64,000 nucleotides of DNA from an uncultured Lentisphaeria bacterium (GTDB lineage Bacteria; Verrucomicrobiota; Lentisphaeria; Victivallales; UBA1829): the NCBI GenBank assembly GCA_905197955.1, contig CAJKAR010000027.1, positions 4,823 through 68,822 of the forward strand. Reading direction: 5' to 3'. Positions 15,609-23,071 of this stretch are shown here, piece by piece (the first letter of the stretch is position 1; each line of letters opens with the position of its first letter). The notes under the pieces were generated by a model. It made no database searches and was not told the DNA's origin. It was given only the letters and a program-made list of their open reading frames with translations. The position numbers and the translations under genes are program-made.

Positions 15609-15880
15609 CTAAAAAACTGCCGCCATCCGAAACCCGGCATACGCCCGTTTCTCCTCCGGTGCGGCGTTTCCCGCGATGTGAAACCTGCGTCGATTGGGTA
15701 CGTATGGTTTTCCAATGACCTTCACATCGCATTTTCCCGACTGAGCTTCAGTTTTCCAACCGGATGTTAATCTCCATTTTCAATCTGCAATTCCGCAGAA
15801 ACCAGCGATTCCCGCCGTTGAGTTTGAGTTTCCGGCTGAGCGGATCACTTACTCTCGCATCAGTCTTCCTGTGAGACAGA
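15609..15880 (-). pseudogene. Remnant of a formylglycine-generating-enzyme-like (SUMF1/DUF323) gene
   Basis: The frame ending at TAG 15611-15609 reads protein-like sequence back to a TGA at 15782-15780, closing with RAYAGFRMAAVF, the characteristic end of FGE-sulfatase domains. The adjacent minus frame upstream (about 15780-15880) reads KLNGGNRWFLRNCRL, which resembles the RGGSW...CR segment that precedes that end. The two pieces are out of frame and have no start. I read them as a decayed 3' end of such a gene, possibly a truncated copy from elsewhere in the genome. Confidence 0.45.
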
Positions 15881-16166
15881 ACTGTCAAAGATGATTACAG
15901 CTCCTTTATGTTATGTTTTGAATCTGTTCTACTCTTAAATTCCTTCTGTCTCCGCTATACATTTTATCACAAAAAATCAAAAAGTCAACCCCTGAATATT
16001 AAAAAATATTAAAATTTTAACTTTTTAAAGGATAATCCCTTTCTGCAATCCGCGCCTTCTCCTCTGCGACATGCTTTTTTGAGTGCAGAATGAGTGCGGA
16101 ATTCTGAAGAAGAAAGCTTTTTCCCTCCTTTCCTGCGTTCCCGAGCTCCTTTTTTCAGAAAACAGC
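15881..16166. other. AT-rich intergenic region
   Basis: Sequence between the remnant and the Fur-family promoter. It contains an AT-rich block (about 15990-16030) of repeated AATATTAAAA-like runs and no open frame with protein-like composition. I see nothing definite in it. Confidence 0.4.
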
Positions 16167-16194
16167 TTGCATTTTCGGAAAGACAAGATATACT
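16167..16194 (+). promoter_or_regulatory. Promoter of the Fur-family regulator
   Basis: TTGCAT (16167-16172), a 16-base spacer and TATACT (16189-16194), about 50 bases before the ATG. No clear Fur or PerR box overlaps it. Confidence 0.5.
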
Positions 16195-16244
16195 TTCAAT
16201 AACAGTTCCTAAAAAACAGTAATTTTCGGAGAAAAATCGTAGAA

Positions 16245-16643
16245 ATGAAACTAAGCAACACAAACCAGCGCAGGGTCATCATTGAGGAGCTGAGGAAACT
16301 CAAGTCGCATCCCACTGCGGAAGAATTGTATTGCAAGGTCAAAAGACGAATTCCACTGATCAGTCTGGCCACAGTTTACCGCAATCTTGATGTTCTTTCG
16401 GAAGCAGGCGAGGTTCTGCGGCTCGAAATTGCGGGAAAGCAGAAACGTTTCGATGGCGACACCTCCCCGCACTATCATCTCCGCTGCAAGGAGTGCGGTG
16501 CAGTCGAGGACATCATGCCGGAAGGAATTGAATCGGCGAGGGAAAACCTTGAGCACTTCATCTCCGGACGCATCTGCAACGCAAGACTGGAATTCGACGG
16601 CTACTGTCAGAACTGTTATGCGGCATTGAAAAAAGCCAACTGA
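16245..16643 (+). CDS. Fur-family regulator (PerR-like)
   Basis: A 132-residue Fur-family repressor. The winged helix is at about 5-75 (PTAEELYCKVKRR, ATVYRNLDVLSEAGEV) and the dimerisation and metal domain follows. Zinc-type cysteine pairs are CKEC near 84-87 and CQNC near 124-127, and HYH near 79-81 contributes to the sensing site. PerR rather than Fur is suggested by context: it directly precedes desulfoferrodoxin, FprA and rubredoxin on the same strand. If so, it would derepress them on peroxide or oxygen stress. Metal specificity cannot be settled by eye. Confidence 0.85.
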   Translation: MKLSNTNQRRVIIEELRKLKSHPTAEELYCKVKRRIPLISLATVYRNLDVLSEAGEVLRLEIAGKQKRFDGDTSPHYHLRCKECGAVEDIMPEGIESARENLEHFISGRICNARLEFDGYCQNCYAALKKAN

Positions 16644-16733
16644 AAAATCAGGCTGAAATTCCCCCGTTCAGCATAAGATCCGGAAACGATCCGTTTCCAG
16701 AACTGTTGAACCTTAAAACAAAGGAAGCAAAAA

Positions 16734-17135
16734 ATGAGCAAAAAAGAACACACCATCCTCAAGTGCACAGAATGCGGCGCGATCGTGGAAGTCCTCGACG
16801 AATGCACTTGTACCGACAGCTGCACATTCCAGTGCTGCGGAAAACCGATGATCGAAATGAAAGAAAAAAGCGCAGACTCCGCAACCGAGAAACATGTTCC
16901 CGTTGCGACCGAGCTTCCCTCCGGCGGCACAAAAGTTGTAGTTGGTTCGACCCCCCATCCGATGACCCCCGAACACTATATCGAATGGATCGAAATCATC
17001 AACGGTCCCTACGTCAACCGCTGCCGTCTGAAACCGGGCGATGCGCCTGAAGCTCAGTTCCATGTGACCGTCAAACCCGGAATGATTGTCCGCGAATACT
17101 GCAATCTTCACGGGCTCTGGGTCAATAAACTTTAA
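16734..17135 (+). CDS. dfx: Desulfoferrodoxin (superoxide reductase)
   Basis: A 133-residue two-iron protein that reduces superoxide to hydrogen peroxide without releasing oxygen. The N-terminal desulforedoxin-like centre has CTECG near 11-15 and QCCGK near 34-38. The catalytic centre has the EKHVPV motif with the conserved Glu-Lys pair near 51-55, HYIEWIEI near 81-88, and CNLHGLW at the C-terminus providing Cys and His ligands. It lies 90 bases after the Fur-family gene and 32 before fprA. Reduced rubredoxin, encoded downstream, is its usual electron donor. Confidence 0.95.
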   Translation: MSKKEHTILKCTECGAIVEVLDECTCTDSCTFQCCGKPMIEMKEKSADSATEKHVPVATELPSGGTKVVVGSTPHPMTPEHYIEWIEIINGPYVNRCRLKPGDAPEAQFHVTVKPGMIVREYCNLHGLWVNKL

Positions 17136-17167
17136 TCATATCAATCGGAAGAATCAGGAAAGTAAAG

Positions 17168-18373
17168 ATGCCATTCAAAGCTGTCAAAATCACGGACAAA
17201 GTCTGGTGGGTAGGCGCGATCGACTGGAACCTTGCGGAATTCCATGGCTACCATACGCATCGCGGCTCCACCTACAATGCCTATCTTGTGCTCGGAGAGA
17301 AACCGACCCTCATCGATACGGTAAAAGCGCCGTTCAAACAGGAGATGTATTCGAGAATCGCCTCCGTGATTGATCCGAAGGAGATCAAGATCATCGTTTC
17401 CAATCACGCGGAGCCGGATCATTCCGGAGCACTGCCGGAAGTGATTGAAGAACTCAAGCCGGAAACCGTATATACATCGGTCAACGGAGTCCGGATTCTG
17501 GATGCGCAGTTCCACATCGGAGAGAAGCTCACAGCGGTCAAAACCGGCGACAGCATTGATCTCGGCGGACTGACCATGTCCTTCATCGAGACCAAAATGC
17601 TCCACTGGCCCGACAGCATGTTCTCCTATCTCAAGGAGGAAAAGATTCTGTTCAGTCAGGACGGCTTCGGCATGCATCTGGCGACGGACAAGCTCTTCGT
17701 CGATGAAAACGACTGGGATGTCGTCGAATTCGAAATGGAGAAATATTACGCCAACATCCTCCTTCTTTACTCTCCGCAGGTTCTCAAACTGCTTGAGGTC
17801 TTCCCGACCCTGAATCTTGACGTGCAGTACATCGCCACCGATCACGGTCCGATCTGGCGCGGCAAAGACATTGCCAAACCTCTTGAACTCTATAAGAAGT
17901 TTGCGGAACAGAAGCCGCAGCCCCGTGCCGTTGTCGTTTACGACACGATGTGGGGAGCCACGGACAAAATGGCGCGTTCCATTGCAGACGGCATCCGTTC
18001 CACGGGTGCGGGCGTCACGGTCTGCTCCATGCATTCCCGCTCCCGCAGCGATGTGGCAACAGCCGTCATGGGTGCAGGTGCGCTGGTTGCCGGGTCTCCG
18101 ACGATCAACAACATGCTTTTCCCGTCGGTCTCCGATGTTCTCTGCTATCTCAAAGGACTTCGCCCGAAAAATCTGATGGGCTTTTCCTTCGGATCCTTCG
18201 GCTGGAGCGGAGAAGCCGCCGTACAGGCAAACGACTGGCTCAAGGAGATTGGGGTTGAGATTGTACGGGAGCCACTCAAGCTCAAATTTGCCTCTTCGGA
18301 CGCCGATTTCCAGGCATGTTTTGATGCCGGCGTTGAGCTCGGAAAACTTCTGCTTGAAAAAGCAAAGCAATAA
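17168..18373 (+). CDS. fprA: FprA-type flavodiiron protein
   Basis: A 401-residue A-type flavoprotein. An N-terminal metallo-beta-lactamase-like domain (1 to about 250) carries the di-iron ligands SNHAEPDHSG (about 78-87) and a later HGP (about 225). A flavodoxin domain follows (VVVYDTMWGATDKMA near 256-270, which binds FMN). The family reduces oxygen to water, or NO to nitrous oxide, with electrons from rubredoxin. The order dfx-fprA-rubredoxin is a recurrent anaerobic oxygen-scavenging set. Confidence 0.94.
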   Translation: MPFKAVKITDKVWWVGAIDWNLAEFHGYHTHRGSTYNAYLVLGEKPTLIDTVKAPFKQEMYSRIASVIDPKEIKIIVSNHAEPDHSGALPEVIEELKPETVYTSVNGVRILDAQFHIGEKLTAVKTGDSIDLGGLTMSFIETKMLHWPDSMFSYLKEEKILFSQDGFGMHLATDKLFVDENDWDVVEFEMEKYYANILLLYSPQVLKLLEVFPTLNLDVQYIATDHGPIWRGKDIAKPLELYKKFAEQKPQPRAVVVYDTMWGATDKMARSIADGIRSTGAGVTVCSMHSRSRSDVATAVMGAGALVAGSPTINNMLFPSVSDVLCYLKGLRPKNLMGFSFGSFGWSGEAAVQANDWLKEIGVEIVREPLKLKFASSDADFQACFDAGVELGKLLLEKAKQ

Positions 18374-18414
18374 AACAATAAAAAAACAGAACTCTACAAC
18401 AAGGAGAAATCATC

Positions 18415-18573
18415 ATGGACAAGTATGTCTGCAATGTCTGCGGTTACGTTTACGATCCTGCAAAGGGCGATCCCGACAATGGAATCGAGCCCGGAACCCC
18501 GTTCGAAAAACTCCCGGACGACTGGGTCTGCCCGGAGTGCGGAGCCGGCAAGGATGAGTTCACAAAACAGTAA
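18415..18573 (+). CDS. Rubredoxin
   Basis: A 52-residue iron protein with both CxxCG knuckles (CNVCG near 5-9, CPECGAG near 39-45) and the YVYDPAKGD loop. A ribosome binding site (AAGGAG) lies ten or so bases before the ATG. It carries electrons to desulfoferrodoxin and FprA encoded just upstream. Its last 20 bases overlap the start of the next gene in another frame. Confidence 0.95.
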   Translation: MDKYVCNVCGYVYDPAKGDPDNGIEPGTPFEKLPDDWVCPECGAGKDEFTKQ

Positions 18574-19384
18574 TTCCGCCCATACAGTTTCCTGTGGAAA
18601 CGAGCCGCTCGGTCATCGACTGGAGCGGCTTTATTCTGTCTGCAACGACCCCAGGTACATCCATCCGGATCCGCTGGAGACCATTCTGCCGTTCCGGCGG
18701 ATTGAAGACCGGGAAATCGCGGCTCTGCTGGCATCGTCGCTTGCCTACGGCCGGGTGAACCAGATTCTGAAAAGCATCCGGCGCGTCCTTGAGATCATGG
18801 GAGATTCGCCCCGTCGGTATCTTGAGACCGCTTCGCCGGAACAGCTCGAAAGAGATTTTGCCGGATTCAAACACCGTTTTCATACTGGAGAAGACCTTGC
18901 ACGGCTCTTCCGGGGGGTGCAGAGAGCGCTTGAACGTCATGGTTCGCTGGAAAAGTGTTTTCTGTCGGGATTTTCCTCCGGGGATCGAACGGTTCTCACC
19001 GCATCGGAACGTTTTACGGAAGAACTCTGCTGTTTTTTTCCGGCTGGAGAATCGACTCTTCTGCCGTCGCCGAAACGCGGCAGCGCATGTAAACGTCTTC
19101 ACCTGATGCTCCGCTGGCTGGTGCGGAAAGACAAAGTGGATCCGGGCGGCTGGGATTCCATTCCCGCCCGCTACCTGATTGTCCCGCTGGATACGCACAT
19201 GCATCGGCTGGCGCGGGAACTGGGACTGACCCGAAGAAATGCGGCGGACCGGAAAACTGCGGAAGAAATTACATATGCCTTTTCCCGATGCTGTCCGGAA
19301 GATCCAGTCCGCTATGATTTCTCCCTCACGCGCTTTGGAATTCATCCTGATTTTTCAAAAAATCCGTTCGAAATTTCACGCTGA
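18554..19384 (+). CDS. TIGR02757 (DUF2400) family protein
   Basis: A 276-residue soluble protein of the TIGR02757 family, whose function is unknown. Recognisable stretches are LERLYSVCNDPRYIHPDPLE near the N-terminus, LASSLAYGRVNQILKSI, KDKVDPGGWD and the C-terminal DTHMHRLARELGLTRR, typical of this HhH-GPD-glycosylase-related helical family. The ATG at 18554 lies inside the rubredoxin gene with only a weak AGG upstream. The frame is open further upstream but that would overlap rubredoxin more. Co-transcription with the redox cassette is likely. A DNA-repair link is speculation from fold resemblance. Confidence 0.8.
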   Translation: MSSQNSNSAHTVSCGNEPLGHRLERLYSVCNDPRYIHPDPLETILPFRRIEDREIAALLASSLAYGRVNQILKSIRRVLEIMGDSPRRYLETASPEQLERDFAGFKHRFHTGEDLARLFRGVQRALERHGSLEKCFLSGFSSGDRTVLTASERFTEELCCFFPAGESTLLPSPKRGSACKRLHLMLRWLVRKDKVDPGGWDSIPARYLIVPLDTHMHRLARELGLTRRNAADRKTAEEITYAFSRCCPEDPVRYDFSLTRFGIHPDFSKNPFEISR

Positions 19385-19498
19385 ACAGACGGGAAAGAGA
19401 ATTTTTCCGGAAAAAAAGCGATTTTCTGCGTATTTTCTGCGTATTTTTTCAAATATTGATTTGCAAATGATTTTATCTCATGTTACAGTTTACTGTGG

Positions 19499-19516
19499 AG
19501 GTACAAAAGTGTACCT
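19499..19516. promoter_or_regulatory. 18-bp palindrome upstream of the 66-aa protein
   Basis: AGGTACA-AAAG-TGTACCT is a perfect seven-base inverted repeat ending 32 bases before the ATG. It could be an operator or a 5' UTR hairpin. AT-rich sequence with TTGCAAATG just upstream may hold the promoter. Confidence 0.45.
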
Positions 19517-19548
19517 GGTCAGTTAACCCATTAACAGGGAGATGAGTC

Positions 19549-19749
19549 ATGGAGTTTTACAACGTAAAGAAGAGAACCAAAGTCGAGATCGCTGAAAAGA
19601 ACTGCAAAAAAGTCGTCTACAAGAGAGAGACCGCCAAAGGCGTTCAGGAACGCTATGCCGTCAAAGCGAAAGATGACGACGGAACCAATCTGACGAAGTT
19701 TGTCAGCAAAGCGGACTATGCCAAATTGAAATGCCCGGTCGGAAAGTAA
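19549..19749 (+). CDS. Small basic protein, 66 aa
   Basis: Lys-rich product (about a quarter Lys) beginning MEFYNVKKRTKVEIAEKN and ending KLKCPVGK, with one cysteine in the middle and one near the end. An AGGGAG ribosome binding site and a strong terminator directly after it show a stand-alone transcription unit. The short, charged, ordered sequence looks like a conserved structural or nucleic-acid-binding protein. I recognise no family. Confidence 0.75.
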   Translation: MEFYNVKKRTKVEIAEKNCKKVVYKRETAKGVQERYAVKAKDDDGTNLTKFVSKADYAKLKCPVGK

Positions 19750-19773
19750 TCCGCTTTTCAGAATCAGACAGTT

Positions 19774-19805
19774 GCCCCGTTCGAAAGAGCGGGGCTTTTT
19801 ATTTT
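19774..19805 (+). terminator. Rho-independent terminator
   Basis: GCCCCGTTC-GAAA-GAGCGGGGC (one G-T pair) followed by a run of T, 24 bases after the stop of the 66-aa protein. Confidence 0.9.
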
Positions 19806-19850
19806 GGAGCGGAATGGCTTTTTCGGATTCTGCACACCGAACCTCCGCAA

Positions 19851-20005
19851 CAGAAGCAGTCAAACTCGCGGAAAGAACTGTCACGAGAAATTCACCGATT
19901 CGACCCGGTACACAGAAGCAGTCCACGCGCGGGTAGTTCTTCTCAAAGCGGCCTGATAATACTCTCCGTTCAGCAGGAACAGTCCGTACCCGGGAAGAAC
20001 TCTGA
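19851..20005. repeat. Degenerate tandem repeat with a period of about 62 bp
   Basis: Three related segments begin at 19851, 19913 and 19974. The first two share CAGAAGCAGTC exactly, the third has CAGGAACAGTC, and each is followed by a GC-rich CGCGG or CCCGGG core and AAGAACT- or TAGTTCTT-like sequence. Only the first 30 or so bases of each unit are similar. There is no protein frame of note on the plus strand. Function unknown; it may be a decayed repeat or a set of binding sites upstream of rplM. Confidence 0.4.
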
Positions 20006-20024
20006 TATTTTTTCAGGAAATCGT

Positions 20025-20052
20025 TTGAAAATTTTAAATAACGGAGTAAATT
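20025..20052 (+). promoter_or_regulatory. Promoter of rplM-rpsI
   Basis: TTGAAA (20025-20030), a 16-base spacer and TAAATT (20047-20052). The resulting leader of about 135 bases has a CCTGTG-ATCTG-CACAGG hairpin near 20151-20167, which could be a ribosomal-protein autoregulatory structure, though I cannot match it to a known one. Confidence 0.4.
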
Positions 20053-20193
20053 AGTAGTTCCTGCATCCGTATTACCCGATCTCGGAGAAGGAAGTGAATC
20101 GCGTCCTGGCGGAATACGATTCAAAAGAAAACTGTTATGTTGGAATGGACCCTGTGATCTGCACAGGAAAACGAAATCGGAGAAAATGAAATC

Positions 20194-20622
20194 ATGAAGA
20201 CGTTTCTTGCAAAAGTCGGCGAAATCGAACGCAAAACGATTGTGATCGATGCCGCGGACGTTCCCGTAGGCCGTCTTGCCGTCAAAATCACGAATGCACT
20301 GCGCGGCAAAGACCGTCCCACCTACACCCCGCATGTTGATACCGGATGTTTTGTTATCGTCATCAATGCCGCCAAGGCAAAGCTGACTGGAACAAAAGAG
20401 GAAAAGAAGATCTATACGGACTATACCGGCTATCGCAGCGGTCTGAGAGAAAAAACCGCCAAATATGTCCGGGAGCACAATCCGGAGCGTCTGATCCGGG
20501 ATGCCGTCTGGGGAATGATTCCGAAAAGCCGTCTCGGCCGCGCCCAGTACCGCAAGCTCAAAGTCTATGCCGGTGCGGAGCATCCGCATGCCGCTCAGAA
20601 ACCCGAAACGGTTAAATTCTAA
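20194..20622 (+). CDS. rplM: 50S ribosomal protein L13
   Basis: A 142-residue L13 protein, an early-assembling large-subunit protein. Typical stretches are IDAADVPVGRLAVKI near 20-34, RGKDRPTYTPHVDTG, KLTGTKEEKK and AVWGMIPKSRLGR near 105-117. It sits immediately before rpsI, the almost universal bacterial order. Confidence 0.97.
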   Translation: MKTFLAKVGEIERKTIVIDAADVPVGRLAVKITNALRGKDRPTYTPHVDTGCFVIVINAAKAKLTGTKEEKKIYTDYTGYRSGLREKTAKYVREHNPERLIRDAVWGMIPKSRLGRAQYRKLKVYAGAEHPHAAQKPETVKF

Positions 20623-20634
20623 GGAGATACTTGA

Positions 20635-21027
20635 ATGAGCACAGAACTCCGTACCACCGGACGCAGAAAATGCGCCAGCGCCAGAGTCGTTATCGCCGAA
20701 GGCAACGGCAAAATCACCATCAACGGCAAGAAATTTGAAGAATATTTCAATACGGAAGCGCTCAGAGGCTACATCCTTCAGCCTCTCGCAGTGACAAGCC
20801 TCACCGGCAAAATTGATGTTTCCGCGACGGTCACCGGCGGCGGAAAAGCCGGACAGGCCGGAGCGGTCCGTCACGGACTCTCCCGCGCCCTCGTCAAATT
20901 CGATGAGGAAGCCTGCAAATCCGTCCTGAAGGACAGCGGAATGCTGACCCGCGATTCCAGAGAGAAGGAACGTAAGAAACCCGGTCAGCCCGGTGCAAGA
21001 AGACGCTTCCAGTTCTCCAAACGCTAA
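20635..21027 (+). CDS. rpsI: 30S ribosomal protein S9
   Basis: A 130-residue S9 protein with the conserved GRRKCASARV start, GGGKAGQAGAVRHGLSRAL in the middle, and the basic C-terminal tail ending RRRFQFSKR that reaches the P-site tRNA. It follows rplM by 12 bases. Confidence 0.97.
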   Translation: MSTELRTTGRRKCASARVVIAEGNGKITINGKKFEEYFNTEALRGYILQPLAVTSLTGKIDVSATVTGGGKAGQAGAVRHGLSRALVKFDEEACKSVLKDSGMLTRDSREKERKKPGQPGARRRFQFSKR

Positions 21028-21055
21028 GCCGTTTTTCAGAACTTGGTCTGTTTTC

Positions 21056-21084
21056 AGAGGAACTCGAACGGGTTCCTCTTTTTT
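21056..21084 (+). terminator. Rho-independent terminator after rpsI
   Basis: AGAGGAAC, an eight-base loop and GTTCCTCT, then TTTTT, about 30 bases past the rpsI stop. Confidence 0.85.
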
Positions 21085-21199
21085 ATTGCCGACAGCGATT
21101 TCCCTTCGGAAATCCCGGCTCGTCGCTTTTCTTTTCGGAAAAGCAACTTATATTATATAGAACCGTTTCAATCAGTAACCGCAATTAACGGAGAATATC

Positions 21200-22228
21200 A
21201 TGGCAAAGGTTCGTGTTGCTATTGTTGGCGCGTCCGGTTACGCGGGCGAGGAGCTGATCCGGCTTCTTACCGTACACCCGAACGTAGATTTACGCATCAT
21301 CACATCCCGGCAGAACGCCGGAAAAGAGATCTCGGAAATCTTTCCGCGCTTCTTCGGAATGGACCTGAAATTCTCCGCTCCCGATGTGGCGCAGATCGCG
21401 GCGGAATGCGATGCGGCATTCCTGGCACTGCCTCACGGACTGGCTTCCGAATATGCGATTCCCCTGATGGAAGCCGGGGTACGGGTATTTGACATCAGTG
21501 CGGACTTCCGTCTGCGTTCCACCGCGAAATACAAGGAGTATTACGGCAAGGAGCATCCGGCGCCGGAACTGCTGAAAAAAGCAGTCTACGGTTCGCCGGA
21601 ACGGTATCGCGAACAGATCAGAGAGGCGGCATTTATTGCGTGTCCCGGCTGTTATCCGACCAGCATCATTCTTGCGGTTGCGCCGCTGCTGAAGGCGGGA
21701 CTGGTTTCCACGAAAAATGTGATCGTCGCAAGTATGAGCGGAGTCACGGGAGCCGGACGCAAAGTCGATCTGCCCTACATCTTCCCGGAATGCAATGAGA
21801 GCATCCGTGCGTATGGAGCCGTCGGACATCGTCATCTGCCGGAAATCGAACAGGAACTGGCAGTTGCCGCGGGAGTCGAGGAAATGGCAATCAACTTCAT
21901 TCCGCACCTTGCTCCGATGAACCGCGGAATCAACTCCACGATCGTCCTCGATCCGACAGAGAAATTCTCCAAGGAAGCCGTAACGGAAGCCTATAAAAAC
22001 GCCTATGGCAACGAAGAATTCGTCAAAGTTCTCCCGATGGGGAAACTGCCGGATACCAAACATGTGACTATGACCAACCGCTGCGAAATCGGATATGTCT
22101 ACGATTCCCATACAAACAAGCTGCTGGTCTTCAGTGTCATCGACAATCTGACCAAAGGCGCCGCCGGACAGGCCGTTCAGTGCATGAACATCCGCTTCGG
22201 CATGGAGGAGAATCTCGGTCTGCGCTGA
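21200..22228 (+). CDS. argC: N-acetyl-gamma-glutamyl-phosphate reductase
   Basis: A 342-residue ArgC that makes N-acetylglutamate semialdehyde from the acyl phosphate with NADPH in arginine synthesis. The Rossmann motif GASGYAGEE (10-18) and the catalytic cysteine in CPGCYPTS (near 150) are intact, and HLAPMNRGI near 231 is typical. Length fits the family. The other arg genes are not adjacent, and it has its own terminator, so it appears to be a single-gene unit. Confidence 0.96.
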   Translation: MAKVRVAIVGASGYAGEELIRLLTVHPNVDLRIITSRQNAGKEISEIFPRFFGMDLKFSAPDVAQIAAECDAAFLALPHGLASEYAIPLMEAGVRVFDISADFRLRSTAKYKEYYGKEHPAPELLKKAVYGSPERYREQIREAAFIACPGCYPTSIILAVAPLLKAGLVSTKNVIVASMSGVTGAGRKVDLPYIFPECNESIRAYGAVGHRHLPEIEQELAVAAGVEEMAINFIPHLAPMNRGINSTIVLDPTEKFSKEAVTEAYKNAYGNEEFVKVLPMGKLPDTKHVTMTNRCEIGYVYDSHTNKLLVFSVIDNLTKGAAGQAVQCMNIRFGMEENLGLR

Positions 22229-22275
22229 CTTTTCCGCAGAATCTCTCCGGAAGAGAAAAAAATCAAACAACAGTT

Positions 22276-22312
22276 ACACGCCGTCGGGAAACAAACCGGC
22301 GGCGTGTTTTTT
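22276..22312 (+). terminator. Rho-independent terminator after argC
   Basis: ACACGCCG and CGGCGTGT pair (with further CGG/CCG pairing inside) and are followed by TTTTTT. It separates argC from the convergent coaX. Confidence 0.85.
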
Positions 22313-22335
22313 ATTGCAGACAGGGAAGAAAAAAA

Positions 22336-23061
22336 TCAGGCGGGAGAGTTTTTTTTCTGCTGCTGTTCCCAGATACCGGCAATGCCGCGAAGAGTAAAGG
22401 TATCATCGGCATACTCAAAACCGGCAAGTTCCCGGAGAAAGAAAGGCGCATCCCCTCCGCAGGCGACACGTCGGACAGGGGTTCCCGCGAACAGTCTCTC
22501 CATGCGGTCAAGAATCTCGCGGACAGCACCCAGAGCACCCGCATCGACACCGATATCAATGGCATCCACCGTATTGTTTCCGGGAAAGTCGGGAATATCG
22601 GAACGAATCTCCGTCAGCGGAAGTTTTGCCGTATAATCATGAAGCGCGCGACGCAGAAGCTGGCGGCCCGGCAGAATCGCCCCCCCGCGCATCCTCCTCT
22701 CCGAATCCACAAACTCCATATTGATCGCAGTTCCGAAATCCACGCACAGCGCAGGCAGAGGACCGGAAAAGATCAGCGAAGCGGCATTGGCAAGACGATC
22801 CGCCCCCAGAGTTTCCGGTTTCTTCATCAGAGAGAGATCCACCGGCCCCCGTACAAAATTCGGAGAAACGATCAAAGCCCCCGCCCGTTGCAGGAGCTCC
22901 TCGAAAACCGGCACCACACTTGCCGCCGCCATCTCCGGCACGGCAAATGGCTCCAGATGGAATTCAGAAGTCGGGACCTTTGCAACAGGCTGAATCTTCC
23001 CGCCGCAAAGGTCCGCAATCTGGACGTGAGTGTTCCCCACGTTGAAAAGTCGGCAATCCAT
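22336..23061 (-). CDS. coaX: Type III pantothenate kinase
   Basis: A 241-residue CoaX, which phosphorylates pantothenate in the first step of coenzyme A synthesis. Family motifs visible are GADRLANAA near 103-111, VDFGTAIN near 127-134 and GGAILPG. The first phosphate motif, normally DxGNT, here reads NVGNT (7-11): the usual catalytic Asp is Asn. The codon is a clean AAC. It is transcribed with the gspF-like gene, whose stop lies ten bases upstream of its ATG. Confidence 0.88.
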   Translation of the reverse strand: MDCRLFNVGNTHVQIADLCGGKIQPVAKVPTSEFHLEPFAVPEMAAASVVPVFEELLQRAGALIVSPNFVRGPVDLSLMKKPETLGADRLANAASLIFSGPLPALCVDFGTAINMEFVDSERRMRGGAILPGRQLLRRALHDYTAKLPLTEIRSDIPDFPGNNTVDAIDIGVDAGALGAVREILDRMERLFAGTPVRRVACGGDAPFFLRELAGFEYADDTFTLRGIAGIWEQQQKKNSPA

Positions 23062-23071
23062 ACGAAACGGA

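Noticed and set aside
17141..18370. A 409-codon minus-strand frame opposite fprA
   Set aside because: Exact antisense of FprA; no independent coding signals.
19851..20005. Possible CRISPR array
   Set aside because: Only three degenerate units with a 62-bp period, no conserved repeat of 25-40 bases and no cas genes nearby.
19531..20874. A 447-codon minus-strand frame across the small protein, rplM and rpsI
   Set aside because: It covers three well-supported genes and a terminator; composition is not protein-like.
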